Assembly: GCF_013036045.1 (NCBI RefSeq)
Contig: NZ_WTPX01000028.1
Location: forward strand, 1-41,457
Direction: 5' to 3'
Length of the DNA stretch: 41,457 nucleotides
From: Alienimonas chondri
GTDB lineage: Bacteria > Planctomycetota > Planctomycetia > Planctomycetales > Planctomycetaceae
Made by a program: the position numbers and the translations under genes. The notes below the pieces were generated by a model. It saw nothing but the letters and a program-made list of their open reading frames with translations. It made no database searches and had not been told where the DNA came from. Positions within the stretch are counted from its first letter, which is position 1; each line of letters starts with the position of its first letter. Shown piece by piece: positions 1 through 8,759 of the stretch.

Positions 1-71
1 GCGGGAACGGAAGGGGGAAGGTGCCCGTTCATTCGCCCCCTCCCTCATCACCTCATCCCCTCTCCCCCGCA

Positions 72-542
72 ATGACGCCCGAGGAAACGCTGCTGCACGA
101 TTCGATCAACCTGCCGGCCCCGCCGGAGGCGATCGGCGTCTACGAACCGATCGTGCGGTGCGGGAACCTGCTATTTCTCTCCGGGCACATCGCCCCGCCG
201 GCGGACCCCCGGTTCGTGGGCCGGGTGGGCGACGACGTGACCTTGGAGACGGCTCAGAAGGCTGCCGACTACGTCGCCCGGCAGATGCTGTCGACGGTCC
301 GCATGGAGGTCGGGAGTCTGGACCACGTGCTGCGGCCAGTGAAGGTCACCGGATTCGTGCAGTGCACGCCGGACTTCCGCGACGTGCCGAAGGTGATCAA
401 CGGGTTCAGCCAGATGCTCACGAAGGTCTTCGGCGGACAGGGCCGCTGCGCCCGCAGCGCCGTCGGCGTCGCCAGCCTCCCCGCGGGCGTCTGCGTCGAG
501 GTCGAAGCGATCTTCGAAGTGAAGCCGAACACGCCGCGCTGA
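72..542 (+). CDS. RidA family protein (YjgF/YER057c/UK114)
   Basis: A 156-residue protein of the RidA superfamily, small trimeric proteins that in the best-studied members hydrolyse reactive enamine/imine intermediates made by PLP enzymes. The N-terminal stretch around residues 13-40 (NLP..PEAIGVYEPIVRCGNLLFLSGH) and the C-terminal block ARSAVGVASLPAGVCVEVEAI (about 127-147, with R128 at the expected substrate-binding arginine) are diagnostic. I chose ATG 72 because the family begins with an MTPEE-like sequence at this point. An upstream GTG at 21 lies just after a purine-rich stretch (GGAAGGGGGAAG) but would add only a Pro/Ser-rich, unconserved 17-residue leader. A dehydratase-like PLP enzyme at 8760-9833 is a conceivable functional partner, though not adjacent. 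Family assignment is firm; the substrate is unknown. Confidence 0.9.
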   Translation: MTPEETLLHDSINLPAPPEAIGVYEPIVRCGNLLFLSGHIAPPADPRFVGRVGDDVTLETAQKAADYVARQMLSTVRMEVGSLDHVLRPVKVTGFVQCTPDFRDVPKVINGFSQMLTKVFGGQGRCARSAVGVASLPAGVCVEVEAIFEVKPNTPR

Positions 543-575
543 GCATCGAGCCGAGCGCCCCGAACGGCCTGCCGA

Positions 576-604
576 TTGCCCGTCCCTCCGCGGAGCGGTA
601 TCGT
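576..604 (+). promoter_or_regulatory. Possible sigma70-like promoter for the cytochrome/DUF1552 pair
   Basis: TTGCCC at 576-581 and TATCGT at 599-604 are separated by 17 bp, each matching 4 of 6 consensus positions. It lies 43 bp upstream of the GTG chosen for the next gene. The same TATCGT box with a TTG-type -35 at 17 bp spacing occurs before dxr. Such matches occur by chance, so this is tentative. Confidence 0.25.
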
Positions 605-646
605 CACATCAGTTGGTTCCAATCGGTCTTCTACCAGGCTGCTCGT

Positions 647-3337
647 GTGTTTCATGCGTCCCGTACGGCGTTCGCCGCGGCGTTGATCCTCTGCGGGTGC
701 GCGATCGCTTCGGCGGGCGACTCGGCGGTCCACAGCGGCGCCGAACGTCGGTTCTTGACGGAGGTCGCCCCGGTTCTGGCGAAGCGGTGCCTGGAGTGCC
801 ACGGGCCGACGTCGCGGCAGGGCGGGTTCGATCTGTCGCATCGGGACCGGCTCGCCGTCGGGGGGACGAGCGGCGTCGCGGTGGTCGCGGGGAAGGCGAA
901 CGACAGCCCGCTGTGGCAGTACGTCGAATCCGACGCCATGCCCCCGGACGGCCCGCCGCTTTCAAAGGCAGAGAAGCAGATTCTGAAACGCTGGATCGAC
1001 GCCGGCGCCGCCTGGCCGGAGGACGAACCCTGGGCGGTGCTGCACGAAGCCGACGCCGCGGCGCTGGGCGCCGGTTGGGTGCGTCGACTGACGACCCCGG
1101 AGTACGTCGCCAGTGTGAAAGCGGCGCTGGGCGTGGATCTCGCCGCGGACGCCGCCCGCTTGCTGCCCCGCGATCTGCGGGCCGACGGCTTCCACAACAC
1201 GGCGTACAACCTCTCGGTCGATCTGGCCCACGTGGAGGCCTATGCGGAACTCGCCCGCCTCGCGGTGCAGCGGGCCGATCTGCCGACGGTTCTGAAGAAA
1301 CAGGCGCCGGGCAAACGCCTCGAAGACCGCATCGCCGCGCTCGGCACGACCGTGCTGCGGGGGCCGCTGTCGGAGGAGGAGACCAAAGCGTTCGGAACCG
1401 TCGCGGACGCCGTCGCCGAGGCGGGCGGGGACGAGACGGAGGCGCTGGGGTACGTGCTGGAAGCGATGCTGCAATCGCCGCGGTTTCTCTATCGGCTCGA
1501 AACGCAGCGCGGCGACGGGGGCACGCGGCCGGTCGAGGGGTACGAACTCGCCGCGCGGCTCAGTTACTCCCTGTGGGGCGCCCCGCCGGACGCCGAACTG
1601 CGAGCCGCCGCCCAGCAAGGCGAGTTGAACGGTTCCCCCGCCGGCCGCACGGCGGTCGCGGAGCAGGTCGCCCGCATGCTGGACGATCCCCGGGCCCGGG
1701 AACGCTCCGCCCGGTTCGCTCATGAATGGTTGAACCTCGATCGGCTCGACGCCCTCTCCCCGGCGAAGGAATTGTTCCCGGATTGGAACCCCGCCCTCGC
1801 CGCCGACATGCGTCGGGAGACGCTCGCGTTCTTTAACCATATCGCTTGGCCCCAATCCGATGGGAATGACGGCGGCGCCGGCGCCCCGCCGTTGACGGAG
1901 TTACTGACGGCTGGCGTCGCGTTCCTCACGCCCCGCCTCGCGGAGCATTACGGGTTGGAATGGAAGGGGTTCGAGAACGCCGTCCTGATCCCTTCGCCGG
2001 AGCCGGCGGGCGTCGTCGCCCTGTACGATTTCTCGGGCGAAGGGGACACGGTTCGAGACGTCGCCGGCCCGTTGAGCGCGAACCCGGGGGAGCCGCTGGA
2101 CCTCGTCATTTCCAGCGACTCAAAGGCCCGCCGCGTCGCGGGGGGGCTGAAGATCGACGGCCCCTCGCAGATCGCCTCCCCGCAGCCGGCGAAGCAGCTG
2201 ACCGACGCCCTCAAAGCGACCGGGGAGATCACGATCGAAGCGTGGGTCACCCCCGCGAACGCCAGGCAAGACGGCCCGGCCCGCATCGCGACGCTGTCCG
2301 GCGGGTCGTCGGTACGAAACGCCACGCTCGCTCAGAACGGGAAGAAGTACGACGCCCGCTTGCGGACCACCGTCAACACCGACCGCAACGGCATGCCCTC
2401 GACGAACACGGACGACGCCGTTCGCGATGATCGGCCGACTCACCTCGTCTTCACTCGCACCAAGGCGGGCCTCGCCCGGTTGTGGGTCGATGGGTCCATG
2501 GAGGGGAACCGCAACACCGAAGGGTCGTTCGACAACTGGGACGACGGCTTTCGGTTCGCCCTGGCCGGGGAGATCGGCGACGCCCGCCCGTGGCTCGGCA
2601 CGCTGCACCGCGTCGTGCTCTACGATCGGGCGTTGACGGAGCCGGAGGTCGCGGAGCGGGCCGCTTCGCCGTGGCGGGTCGATCTCAGCGACGAACCGTC
2701 GCGGGCCGGGCTGCTGACGCAGGGTTCGACGCTGACCGTCGGCGGGGACGAGGCCAGCACCGTCACCCGCGGATTGTTCATCCTCCGCGATCTGCTGCTG
2801 GGCGACGTGAACGATCCCCCGCCGGGCGTCGACACCACCCCGATCCCCGCGGAGCCGGGGCTGTCCGCACGGGCGATCGCGGAGAAACGGCTCGCGGACG
2901 CCTCCTGCGGGGGCTGTCATGTGCAGTTTGAACCGTTCTCCTTCGCCTTCGAGCGGTACGACGGCCTCGGCTCCTATCGCGAGAAAGATCATCACGGCAA
3001 CGCCCTGCGCTCCGAGGGCACGATGCGATTGCCCGGCGCCGGCGGGGAGACCCGCTTCGAATCGACGAACGAATTTCTCGCCCTGATCGCCTCCAGCGAA
3101 GCGGTCCGGCGCGGGCTGACCCGCAAGCTGACGCAGTTCGCCCTTGGTCGTCCGCTGACCGCGGCGGACGAACCCGCGGTGCAAGCAATCCACGACGCCG
3201 GCTGGGCTGACGACGCCCCGTATGGTCGCGGTTCGTATCGCTCCCTGATGAGCGCCCTCGCGACCAGCGACTTGATGACGACCGCCCCCACCGAACCCGC
3301 CCCGCCTCAACCCGCTTCCGACCGGAGCACCCGATGA
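647..3337 (+). CDS. Secreted haem-binding DUF1587/DUF1592/DUF1588/DUF1585 protein with inserted LamG domain
   Basis: A large exported protein typical of planctomycetes (about 896 residues from GTG 647). After a signal peptide (hydrophobic AAALILCGCAIASA) comes a planctomycete cytochrome-c-like domain with a CLECH haem motif at C48, C51, H52. Then follow DUF1587 (about 145-205), DUF1592 (about 265-375), a concanavalin-A/LamG-like domain (about 446-680), DUF1588 with a second CxxCH at residues 754-758, and a C-terminal DUF1585 (about 805-880). The open frame continues upstream to 158, but that part is the shadow of the RidA gene; GTG 647 immediately precedes the signal peptide, although no good ribosome site is visible. 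The stop overlaps the next start (ATGA), so the two are coupled. The biochemical function of this family is not established; covalent haem binding is likely from the motifs. Confidence 0.87.
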   Translation: MFHASRTAFAAALILCGCAIASAGDSAVHSGAERRFLTEVAPVLAKRCLECHGPTSRQGGFDLSHRDRLAVGGTSGVAVVAGKANDSPLWQYVESDAMPPDGPPLSKAEKQILKRWIDAGAAWPEDEPWAVLHEADAAALGAGWVRRLTTPEYVASVKAALGVDLAADAARLLPRDLRADGFHNTAYNLSVDLAHVEAYAELARLAVQRADLPTVLKKQAPGKRLEDRIAALGTTVLRGPLSEEETKAFGTVADAVAEAGGDETEALGYVLEAMLQSPRFLYRLETQRGDGGTRPVEGYELAARLSYSLWGAPPDAELRAAAQQGELNGSPAGRTAVAEQVARMLDDPRARERSARFAHEWLNLDRLDALSPAKELFPDWNPALAADMRRETLAFFNHIAWPQSDGNDGGAGAPPLTELLTAGVAFLTPRLAEHYGLEWKGFENAVLIPSPEPAGVVALYDFSGEGDTVRDVAGPLSANPGEPLDLVISSDSKARRVAGGLKIDGPSQIASPQPAKQLTDALKATGEITIEAWVTPANARQDGPARIATLSGGSSVRNATLAQNGKKYDARLRTTVNTDRNGMPSTNTDDAVRDDRPTHLVFTRTKAGLARLWVDGSMEGNRNTEGSFDNWDDGFRFALAGEIGDARPWLGTLHRVVLYDRALTEPEVAERAASPWRVDLSDEPSRAGLLTQGSTLTVGGDEASTVTRGLFILRDLLLGDVNDPPPGVDTTPIPAEPGLSARAIAEKRLADASCGGCHVQFEPFSFAFERYDGLGSYREKDHHGNALRSEGTMRLPGAGGETRFESTNEFLALIASSEAVRRGLTRKLTQFALGRPLTAADEPAVQAIHDAGWADDAPYGRGSYRSLMSALATSDLMTTAPTEPAPPQPASDRSTR

Positions 3338-4857
3338 CGCCGCAATCCGCCACCTCCCGCACGCCGTTGCCGCGGCGCTCCGTCCTTCGTTCGTTGGGAA
3401 CCGGGATCGGGGCGGTGGCGATCGGGCTGCCCTTCTTCGAGGAGATGCTGGGGGCGAAGGTCGCCTCGGCGGCGCCGAATCTCGCCGCCAAGCCGACTGC
3501 CGAAGGCGGCGTGCCGGCGCGGGCGTTCAACGTGTTCTTCGGGCTGGGCATCCCGGCGCCGGTTCAGGCGGAGGCCACGAAGAACGGGCGACTGGAAGGG
3601 GTCCTCGAACCGCTGGCACCGCTGGCGGACAAATTGGCGGTGCTGAAGAACGTCGACCAGGTGCGATGCGACGACCGAGGCATCAACGCCCACTTCGACG
3701 GGGCGAGCGGCGCCTTCACCGCGGAGCCGCCCGACGGCGACGCGAAAAGCGGCGGGCCGAGTATCGATCAGCTGATCCGCAACGCCGCCCACCCGGGCGG
3801 CCGCACGCCGGACGGCGTCATTCCCACGCTGGTCGCCGGGACGTATTTCCGCCGCAGCCGGATCAGTCGCTACGTGCACAGCTACCGGGAGAACGGCACG
3901 GTCGCCGCTCCGATGCAGGAGAGTCCCGGAGAACTGTTCGCCCGGGTGTTCGGCGCCCAGGCGGGCAGCGACGGCAGCGGGGTGCCGATGGACCCGCGGC
4001 GCCGCCGGCTCACCCGCAGCGTGCTGGATGCTGTGCAGCAGCAAACGAAGTTCCTCGCCGGCCCCCGCGGCCCGTTGGGCGCGGCGAGCCGGGAGCGATT
4101 GGCCGATCACCTCGATCGCGTCCGCGAGTATGAGCGCCGCACCCTCGCCTTCGAGGATGAGAAAGCCGCGAAGCTCGCCGCCGGCCCCGCGCCGCCGCCC
4201 GAATCGAAGCTCCGCCACGGCGCTGATGCCGACCCTGGCGGCGAGGGCATCGACATCACCCTCGCGGATCTCACCGGGGAATGGCGCCTCGTCGCGGACC
4301 TCTATTCCCACGCGATTCTCACCGATCGGGTACGGTTCGGTTCGCTGACCTACCTCGCCGCCGGAGAACGGATTCGCCTCACCGGCGACTACGAATACGA
4401 CGGCCGCAAGATCTTCACGTTCGACGACAAGAAGCAGCACGGCAAAAGCGGCTCCGGCGGTTGCAGCCACGAGTGGTGGCACAAATTCCGCGAGGACAAG
4501 CCGAACGAAGCCCTCAAAGCGCACGCCCATCTGAAGATGCGGGAGGTCGCCTACTTCCTCAGTCAGTTGGCCGGGGAGGAGGCCGTCGAGGCCAACGGCA
4601 AGACCGTGCTGGAGAACGCCCTGGTGACGATCTCCACCGAGTCCGGCGACGGCCGTCACAACGACGTGAAACGCGAACTGAGCGGCGTCTTCCACGCGAT
4701 CACCGGCGCCGGCGGGCGGTTCCGCACCGGCGGCGTGCTGGACGTCGGGGCGGAGGGAATCGACGTCTACAACACCCTGCTGGCGGGTATGGGCGTGGAT
4801 CGCCGGCTCGGTCCGCAGAACCGGCAGGGTCGTTCGATCGATGCGTTGCGAACCTGA
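3334..4857 (+). CDS. DUF1552 domain protein, Tat-exported
   Basis: A 507-residue protein whose N-terminus carries a twin-arginine signal: R14-R15 in PRRSVLRSLG followed by the hydrophobic GTGIGAVAIGLPFF. The body matches the DUF1552 family, which in planctomycetes is nearly always encoded beside a DUF1592/DUF1588 cytochrome protein, as here. Recognisable blocks include FNVFFGLGIPAP near residue 65, the GPSIDQLIR segment, and the C-terminal TISTESGDGRHN region. Overlap with the upstream gene by four bases (ATGA) indicates one operon and probably joint action in the periplasm, perhaps as a metal- or haem-dependent redox pair; that role is inference. The family has no established function. Confidence 0.88.
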   Translation: MTPQSATSRTPLPRRSVLRSLGTGIGAVAIGLPFFEEMLGAKVASAAPNLAAKPTAEGGVPARAFNVFFGLGIPAPVQAEATKNGRLEGVLEPLAPLADKLAVLKNVDQVRCDDRGINAHFDGASGAFTAEPPDGDAKSGGPSIDQLIRNAAHPGGRTPDGVIPTLVAGTYFRRSRISRYVHSYRENGTVAAPMQESPGELFARVFGAQAGSDGSGVPMDPRRRRLTRSVLDAVQQQTKFLAGPRGPLGAASRERLADHLDRVREYERRTLAFEDEKAAKLAAGPAPPPESKLRHGADADPGGEGIDITLADLTGEWRLVADLYSHAILTDRVRFGSLTYLAAGERIRLTGDYEYDGRKIFTFDDKKQHGKSGSGGCSHEWWHKFREDKPNEALKAHAHLKMREVAYFLSQLAGEEAVEANGKTVLENALVTISTESGDGRHNDVKRELSGVFHAITGAGGRFRTGGVLDVGAEGIDVYNTLLAGMGVDRRLGPQNRQGRSIDALRT

Positions 4858-4957
4858 AACTTACCGGCGAGATCGGTGGTGACGGAATGATCCGTCCCGT
4901 TGTAAGAGCGTGACCTAGGGTCGTTTCGCCCTACTCGCTCCCAACGTAGACGCCATC

Positions 4958-6451
4958 GTGGTCGCCACACTCGCCCCCGCCCGTTCCGCCTGTCAGGCCG
5001 GATCGACTTCGCCCGTTCGGCTCGCCGAGACGGCGACGCCGGGGCGGCTGTTCACGAACACGCAAATCCGGCGTTCGGAGCTGCTCGCCGCGATGTCCAC
5101 CGCGTTGGACCTCACCGAGGGCCAACCGGCCGGGCACGCCGCGCGCAGTTGCCTGATTGCCTCGAAGCTGGCGGTGAAGCTCGGCCTGCCCGCTCTCGAT
5201 CGGGCCGACGTCTTCTACGCGACGATGTTGAAGGACCTCGGCTGTAGCTCCAACGCCGCGAAGATGACCTGGCTGTTTGGCGCCGACGACCGCACCGTCA
5301 AACACGACATCAAAACCGTCGACTGGCGGCGGGCGCAAAGCAAATTTCAGTTCGTGAACGCCCACGTCGCCCCCGGCGCCGGGATGTTCACCCGGGTGAT
5401 GCGGTTCGCCGCGCTCGCCCGCAGCGGCTCACGCGGGGAGAAGGCACTCGTCGAAACCCGCTGCGAACGCGGCGCGGACATCATGCGGGAACTGCGCTTC
5501 CCGGAGTCCGCCGCCCAAGCCGTCCGGCACCTCGACGAGCACTGGGACGGCGGCGGACATCCCACCGGGGCGAAGGGGTTTGAGATCCCGGTCGCCGCCC
5601 GGCTCGCCGGCCTCGCTCAGACGGTCGAAGTCTTCCTGAACACCCTCGGCGCCCGCGGGGCGATCGGCGTGGCCGAATTGCGTCGCGGCACCTGGTTCGA
5701 ACCGAGCCTTGTCGATGCGCTCGTCGACCTCGCCGACGATAAACCGTTCTGGGATCGGCTCTCCACCGTCGATCTGCAGGTTCAGTTGGCGGAGTTCGAG
5801 CCGGCGGACAGCGTCCGCGTGACGGACGAAGACGAACTCGACCGGATCTGCGAAGCGTTCGCGAAGGTCGTGGACGCCAAAAGCCCTTGGACCCACAAGC
5901 ACAGCGAGGGCGTGGCGAACATCGCCGTCGGCATCGGGGCTGAACTGGGCCTGCCGCCGATCATGCTCCGCGACCTGCGGCGGGCCGGCTTGCTGCACGA
6001 CCTCGGCAAGCTGGGCGTATCGAACATGATCCTCGACAAGCCCGGCCGCCCGACCGACGCGGAGTACGCCGAGATCCGCAAGCACCCGGAGTACTCGGAG
6101 CAGATCCTCAACCGCGTCCACGACTTTAAACGCGTCGCGGACGTCGCCTGCGCCCACCACGAACGCCTCGACGGCCGCGGCTACCACCACCGCACCACCG
6201 GCGACCACCTCCCCACGGAGGCTCGCCTGTTGGCCGTCGCCGACGTCTGCGAAGCCCTCACCGCCGACCGCCCCTACCGCGACGGCATGCCCTGGGAGAA
6301 AACGAAGTCGATCCTGCGGAACGACATCGGCAGCGCCTTCTGCGGCGACTGCGTCGAGGCGTGCGAATCCTGGCACGACAAGACGACGATCACCCCGCGG
6401 ATCGAAGCCCAACTCGAAGAGATCGAACGCCTCGTCGGGTCGATCGTCTGA
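4958..6451 (+). CDS. HD-GYP-type phosphohydrolase with duplicated HD domains
   Basis: A 497-residue soluble protein with two HD-like halves. The N-terminal half (about 45-220) has the TALDLTEGQPAGHAARSC...LKDLGCSSNAAK pattern, with the usual HD pair read as K-D. The C-terminal half has an intact HD at H347-D348 (HDLGKLGV) and an HHE..DGRGYH block at residues 400-410, corresponding to the HHExxDGxGYP signature of HD-GYP c-di-GMP phosphodiesterases, but with His in place of the final Pro. There is no receiver domain, so input is unclear. Start is GTG 4958; ATG 5092 is possible but would cut into the conserved IRRSELLAAMS helix. It ends four bases before the convergent lipoprotein gene. Probable role: cyclic-dinucleotide phosphohydrolase; activity on c-di-GMP is inferred. 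Confidence 0.85.
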   Translation: MVATLAPARSACQAGSTSPVRLAETATPGRLFTNTQIRRSELLAAMSTALDLTEGQPAGHAARSCLIASKLAVKLGLPALDRADVFYATMLKDLGCSSNAAKMTWLFGADDRTVKHDIKTVDWRRAQSKFQFVNAHVAPGAGMFTRVMRFAALARSGSRGEKALVETRCERGADIMRELRFPESAAQAVRHLDEHWDGGGHPTGAKGFEIPVAARLAGLAQTVEVFLNTLGARGAIGVAELRRGTWFEPSLVDALVDLADDKPFWDRLSTVDLQVQLAEFEPADSVRVTDEDELDRICEAFAKVVDAKSPWTHKHSEGVANIAVGIGAELGLPPIMLRDLRRAGLLHDLGKLGVSNMILDKPGRPTDAEYAEIRKHPEYSEQILNRVHDFKRVADVACAHHERLDGRGYHHRTTGDHLPTEARLLAVADVCEALTADRPYRDGMPWEKTKSILRNDIGSAFCGDCVEACESWHDKTTITPRIEAQLEEIERLVGSIV

Positions 6452-6455
6452 GAGT

Positions 6456-7877
6456 TCAATCGTTCGACGGACTCTGCGGACGGAGGTCGAGACACACCAT
6501 CTCGACCTCCGTGCGCAGCAACAGCCGCCCGCCGGAGAAGGCGGGGGTCGTGTAGCCCTGCCCGTCGATCACCGGATCGGTCGCCCGAGCCGCGACGCGC
6601 GGCTCCGTCGGGTCGATCTCCAGCGCCGCCAGCCGACCGCGTTCGCCCAACGCGATCAAGTGGCCGTCCACGGCGAGGAGATTGCCCCGTCGCAGGTCGT
6701 CGTCCCACAGCCAAGTTAGCTCGCCGGTCGCCAGATCCAAACAGCGCAGCTTCTGCTGCTTGTTGAGGTTCGAACCGAACCCGTAGACGAAGCCGTCCGC
6801 CGCGACGAGCGAGTTGTACTGCGGATCGAGGCCGCGCCGGTTTCGCCAGAGTTCCGTCAGGGAACCGTCCGGCTCGATGCGGGCCGCCATGCAGCCCGCC
6901 GTCCGACCGCTGGGCCCGCTGCCGACGAAGAGCACGTCGCCCCAGACGGCCGGGCTGACGGCGTTCATCGCGTCCACAGTTCGCAACTCGAACGGCAGGG
7001 AACCCAAATCCTCGCCCGTCGCGAGGTCTGCGATCAGCAGGCGGGTCTTCATCAGCGCCGCGACGAACCGTCGGCCGTGGGCCTCGACGATCAGCGGCGT
7101 CGAATAGGACTCGCGGGCGTCGATCGCCTGCCAGACGGTCTCGCCGGTCTCGCCGTCGAGGCAGGTGAGCCCGGTCCCGGGCGCCGTCCCCCCGGTCGCG
7201 ATCAGCACGCGCTCGCGGCCGTCGGACTGGAAGACGACCGGGCTGGTGGACGAGGCGAACGGCTTCTCGGCCGGTTGGGTCGCCGCGGCGAGATCCCGCG
7301 ACCACCGCGGCTCGGCGGAGTCAAAGTCGACCGCCCGCAGCGTGCCTGCGGCGCCGTGGGCATAGATTCGACGCTGCCCGTCGGCGCCGCGCACGCCGAT
7401 CGCGGGCGTCGCGTACGGGGCGCCGCTGTGACCGGGATAGTCCGATTCAAATCGAGCGGGCACGTCTACCACCGGCCCCGGCTCGCCGGTGTCCAGATCG
7501 AACCACGCCAGTCGCTCGACCGGCTCCTCGCCGCCCAACGCCGCGGCGCTCTCCGAGTAGGGGCCGACATCCGGCCCGACGCGATGCAGCAGGACGACCG
7601 TCCCGTCGGCGATCACGGGGCAGGCATAGCCCGTGCCGCAGGGAACCCGCCAGGCGACCGGCGGGCCGGCGTCCGGCCAGTCCCAGTCCAAACCCTGGTC
7701 CGCCGCGACGTTCCGGCCCCCGGGGCCATGCAGATTCGGCCACTCGCCGGGGGGCGCCGCGTCGGACGGGGCGTTCGTGCTGACAGGGTCGGCGGCGCGA
7801 TCGACCTCCGCCGCGGGTTCAGGGCCGCAACCGATCAGCGGGACGGCGGCGATCAGCAGCGAAAGCGAGCGACGCAT
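6456..7877 (-). CDS. PQQ-like beta-propeller lipoprotein
   Basis: A 473-residue protein beginning MRRSLSLLIAAVPLIGC, a lipoprotein signal with cysteine at residue 17, so it is likely membrane-anchored and faces the periplasm. The rest is a run of beta-propeller blades of the PQQ/YWTD-like type, with blade motifs such as LTCLDGETGETVWQ, RCLDLATGELTWLW and WFDLDTGEPGP spaced through the sequence. This organisation is common in planctomycete outer-membrane-associated or scaffold proteins; the enzymatic PQQ-binding residues cannot be confirmed by eye, so it may be purely a binding scaffold. It is convergent with the HD-GYP gene (4-bp gap) and lies 85 bp downstream of the RNA methyltransferase gene on the same strand. 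Confidence 0.85.
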   Translation of the reverse strand: MRRSLSLLIAAVPLIGCGPEPAAEVDRAADPVSTNAPSDAAPPGEWPNLHGPGGRNVAADQGLDWDWPDAGPPVAWRVPCGTGYACPVIADGTVVLLHRVGPDVGPYSESAAALGGEEPVERLAWFDLDTGEPGPVVDVPARFESDYPGHSGAPYATPAIGVRGADGQRRIYAHGAAGTLRAVDFDSAEPRWSRDLAAATQPAEKPFASSTSPVVFQSDGRERVLIATGGTAPGTGLTCLDGETGETVWQAIDARESYSTPLIVEAHGRRFVAALMKTRLLIADLATGEDLGSLPFELRTVDAMNAVSPAVWGDVLFVGSGPSGRTAGCMAARIEPDGSLTELWRNRRGLDPQYNSLVAADGFVYGFGSNLNKQQKLRCLDLATGELTWLWDDDLRRGNLLAVDGHLIALGERGRLAALEIDPTEPRVAARATDPVIDGQGYTTPAFSGGRLLLRTEVEMVCLDLRPQSPSND

Positions 7878-7962
7878 GAACGGTCCGAAGGCGAATTCCC
7901 AACGGAGAGCATGCCCGGCGGCGTGATCGACCGGAAGCTGCGGCGCCCGGTCGAAACGATCT

Positions 7963-8724
7963 TCAACGGGTCTTCACACGGGAGACCTCATAAAGCAACA
8001 CGCCGGCGGCGACCGCGGCGTTCAAGCTCCCGACGGGGCCGGTGGGCAGACGGAGCCGCACGTCCGCGAGGGCGGCGATCTGCGGGGAGACGCCCCGCCA
8101 CTCCGCCCCGACGACCAACGCCAACGGCCGCTCCGGCGTCGCGGCGAGATCCGCCTCCCACGGGCCGACCGCATCCCCGGAGAGCGTCGCCGCGGCGATC
8201 CGCACGCCCTTCGCTTTCAGTTCCTTCAGCGTCTCGGCGAGATCCGGCACGCGGGCGATCGGCGTCGCCCCGACCGCGCCGGCGCCGCTGTGGACCGCTC
8301 CCGCGGACACTCCCGCGGCGCCGCTGGCGGGCAGCAATACGGCATCCGCATCGAACTCCGCGGCGCTGCGGAGAATCGCCCCCAGATTGTGCGGATCCTG
8401 CACGCCGTCCAGCACGACGGTGAGCGTGGGCGGCGTCCGCAGCAGCCCGGCAGCGTTTGCGTAGGGGAAGGGCGGCATCTTCGCGGCGAACCCCTGATGG
8501 TCCGCCCCGCCGCACAGCTTGGTGAGATTCGCCGCATGCGAGGCGATCACCGGGATACCGCGGTGTTCGCAGGTGAGGGTGATCTCGTCCGCGGCGCCGG
8601 GATCGGCCGTCTCCGCGATGCGGACCTCATAGGGATCCCACCGTACGCGAAGCACGCCGGCGACCGCGTGCCGTCCGCGGACCCAACACTTCTGATGATT
8701 ACCGAGGAGCGGACTTTTGGGCAC
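7963..8724 (-). CDS. SpoU/TrmH-family RNA 2'-O-methyltransferase (RlmB-like)
   Basis: A 253-residue SAM-dependent methyltransferase of the SPOUT (SpoU) class, which 2'-O-methylates rRNA or tRNA. All three class motifs are present: DGVQDPHNLGAILR (about 106-119, with the catalytic-region Asn and Arg), LVVGAEWRGVSPQIAALAD, and RLPTGPVGSLNAAVAAGVLLYE near the C-terminus, which forms the trefoil knot. An N-terminal RlmB-type substrate-binding domain (about 12-95, WVRGRHAVAGVL) makes an rRNA methylase of the RlmB subgroup the best guess. I chose GTG 8724 since it directly precedes the conserved part; the open frame reaches 8817 but would then overlap the end of the dehydratase gene by 58 bp. Which nucleotide is modified cannot be told from the sequence. 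Confidence 0.87.
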   Translation of the reverse strand: MPKSPLLGNHQKCWVRGRHAVAGVLRVRWDPYEVRIAETADPGAADEITLTCEHRGIPVIASHAANLTKLCGGADHQGFAAKMPPFPYANAAGLLRTPPTLTVVLDGVQDPHNLGAILRSAAEFDADAVLLPASGAAGVSAGAVHSGAGAVGATPIARVPDLAETLKELKAKGVRIAAATLSGDAVGPWEADLAATPERPLALVVGAEWRGVSPQIAALADVRLRLPTGPVGSLNAAVAAGVLLYEVSRVKTR

Positions 8725-8759
8725 GAGCGGCCTGAAACGAAGCGGGAACGAAGGGGCGA

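Noticed and set aside
158-646. Upstream extension of the cytochrome-type frame
   Set aside because: It is the +2 shadow of the RidA gene (Arg/Pro-rich, no domain). The signal peptide begins at GTG 647.
4916-4933. TAGGG/CCCTA hairpin between DUF1552 and HD-GYP genes
   Set aside because: Only five paired bases with an eight-base loop and no T-run, so it is not a credible terminator.
7077-8423. Long plus-strand frame opposite the PQQ and methyltransferase genes
   Set aside because: Arg/Pro/Gly-rich antisense shadow of two well-supported genes.
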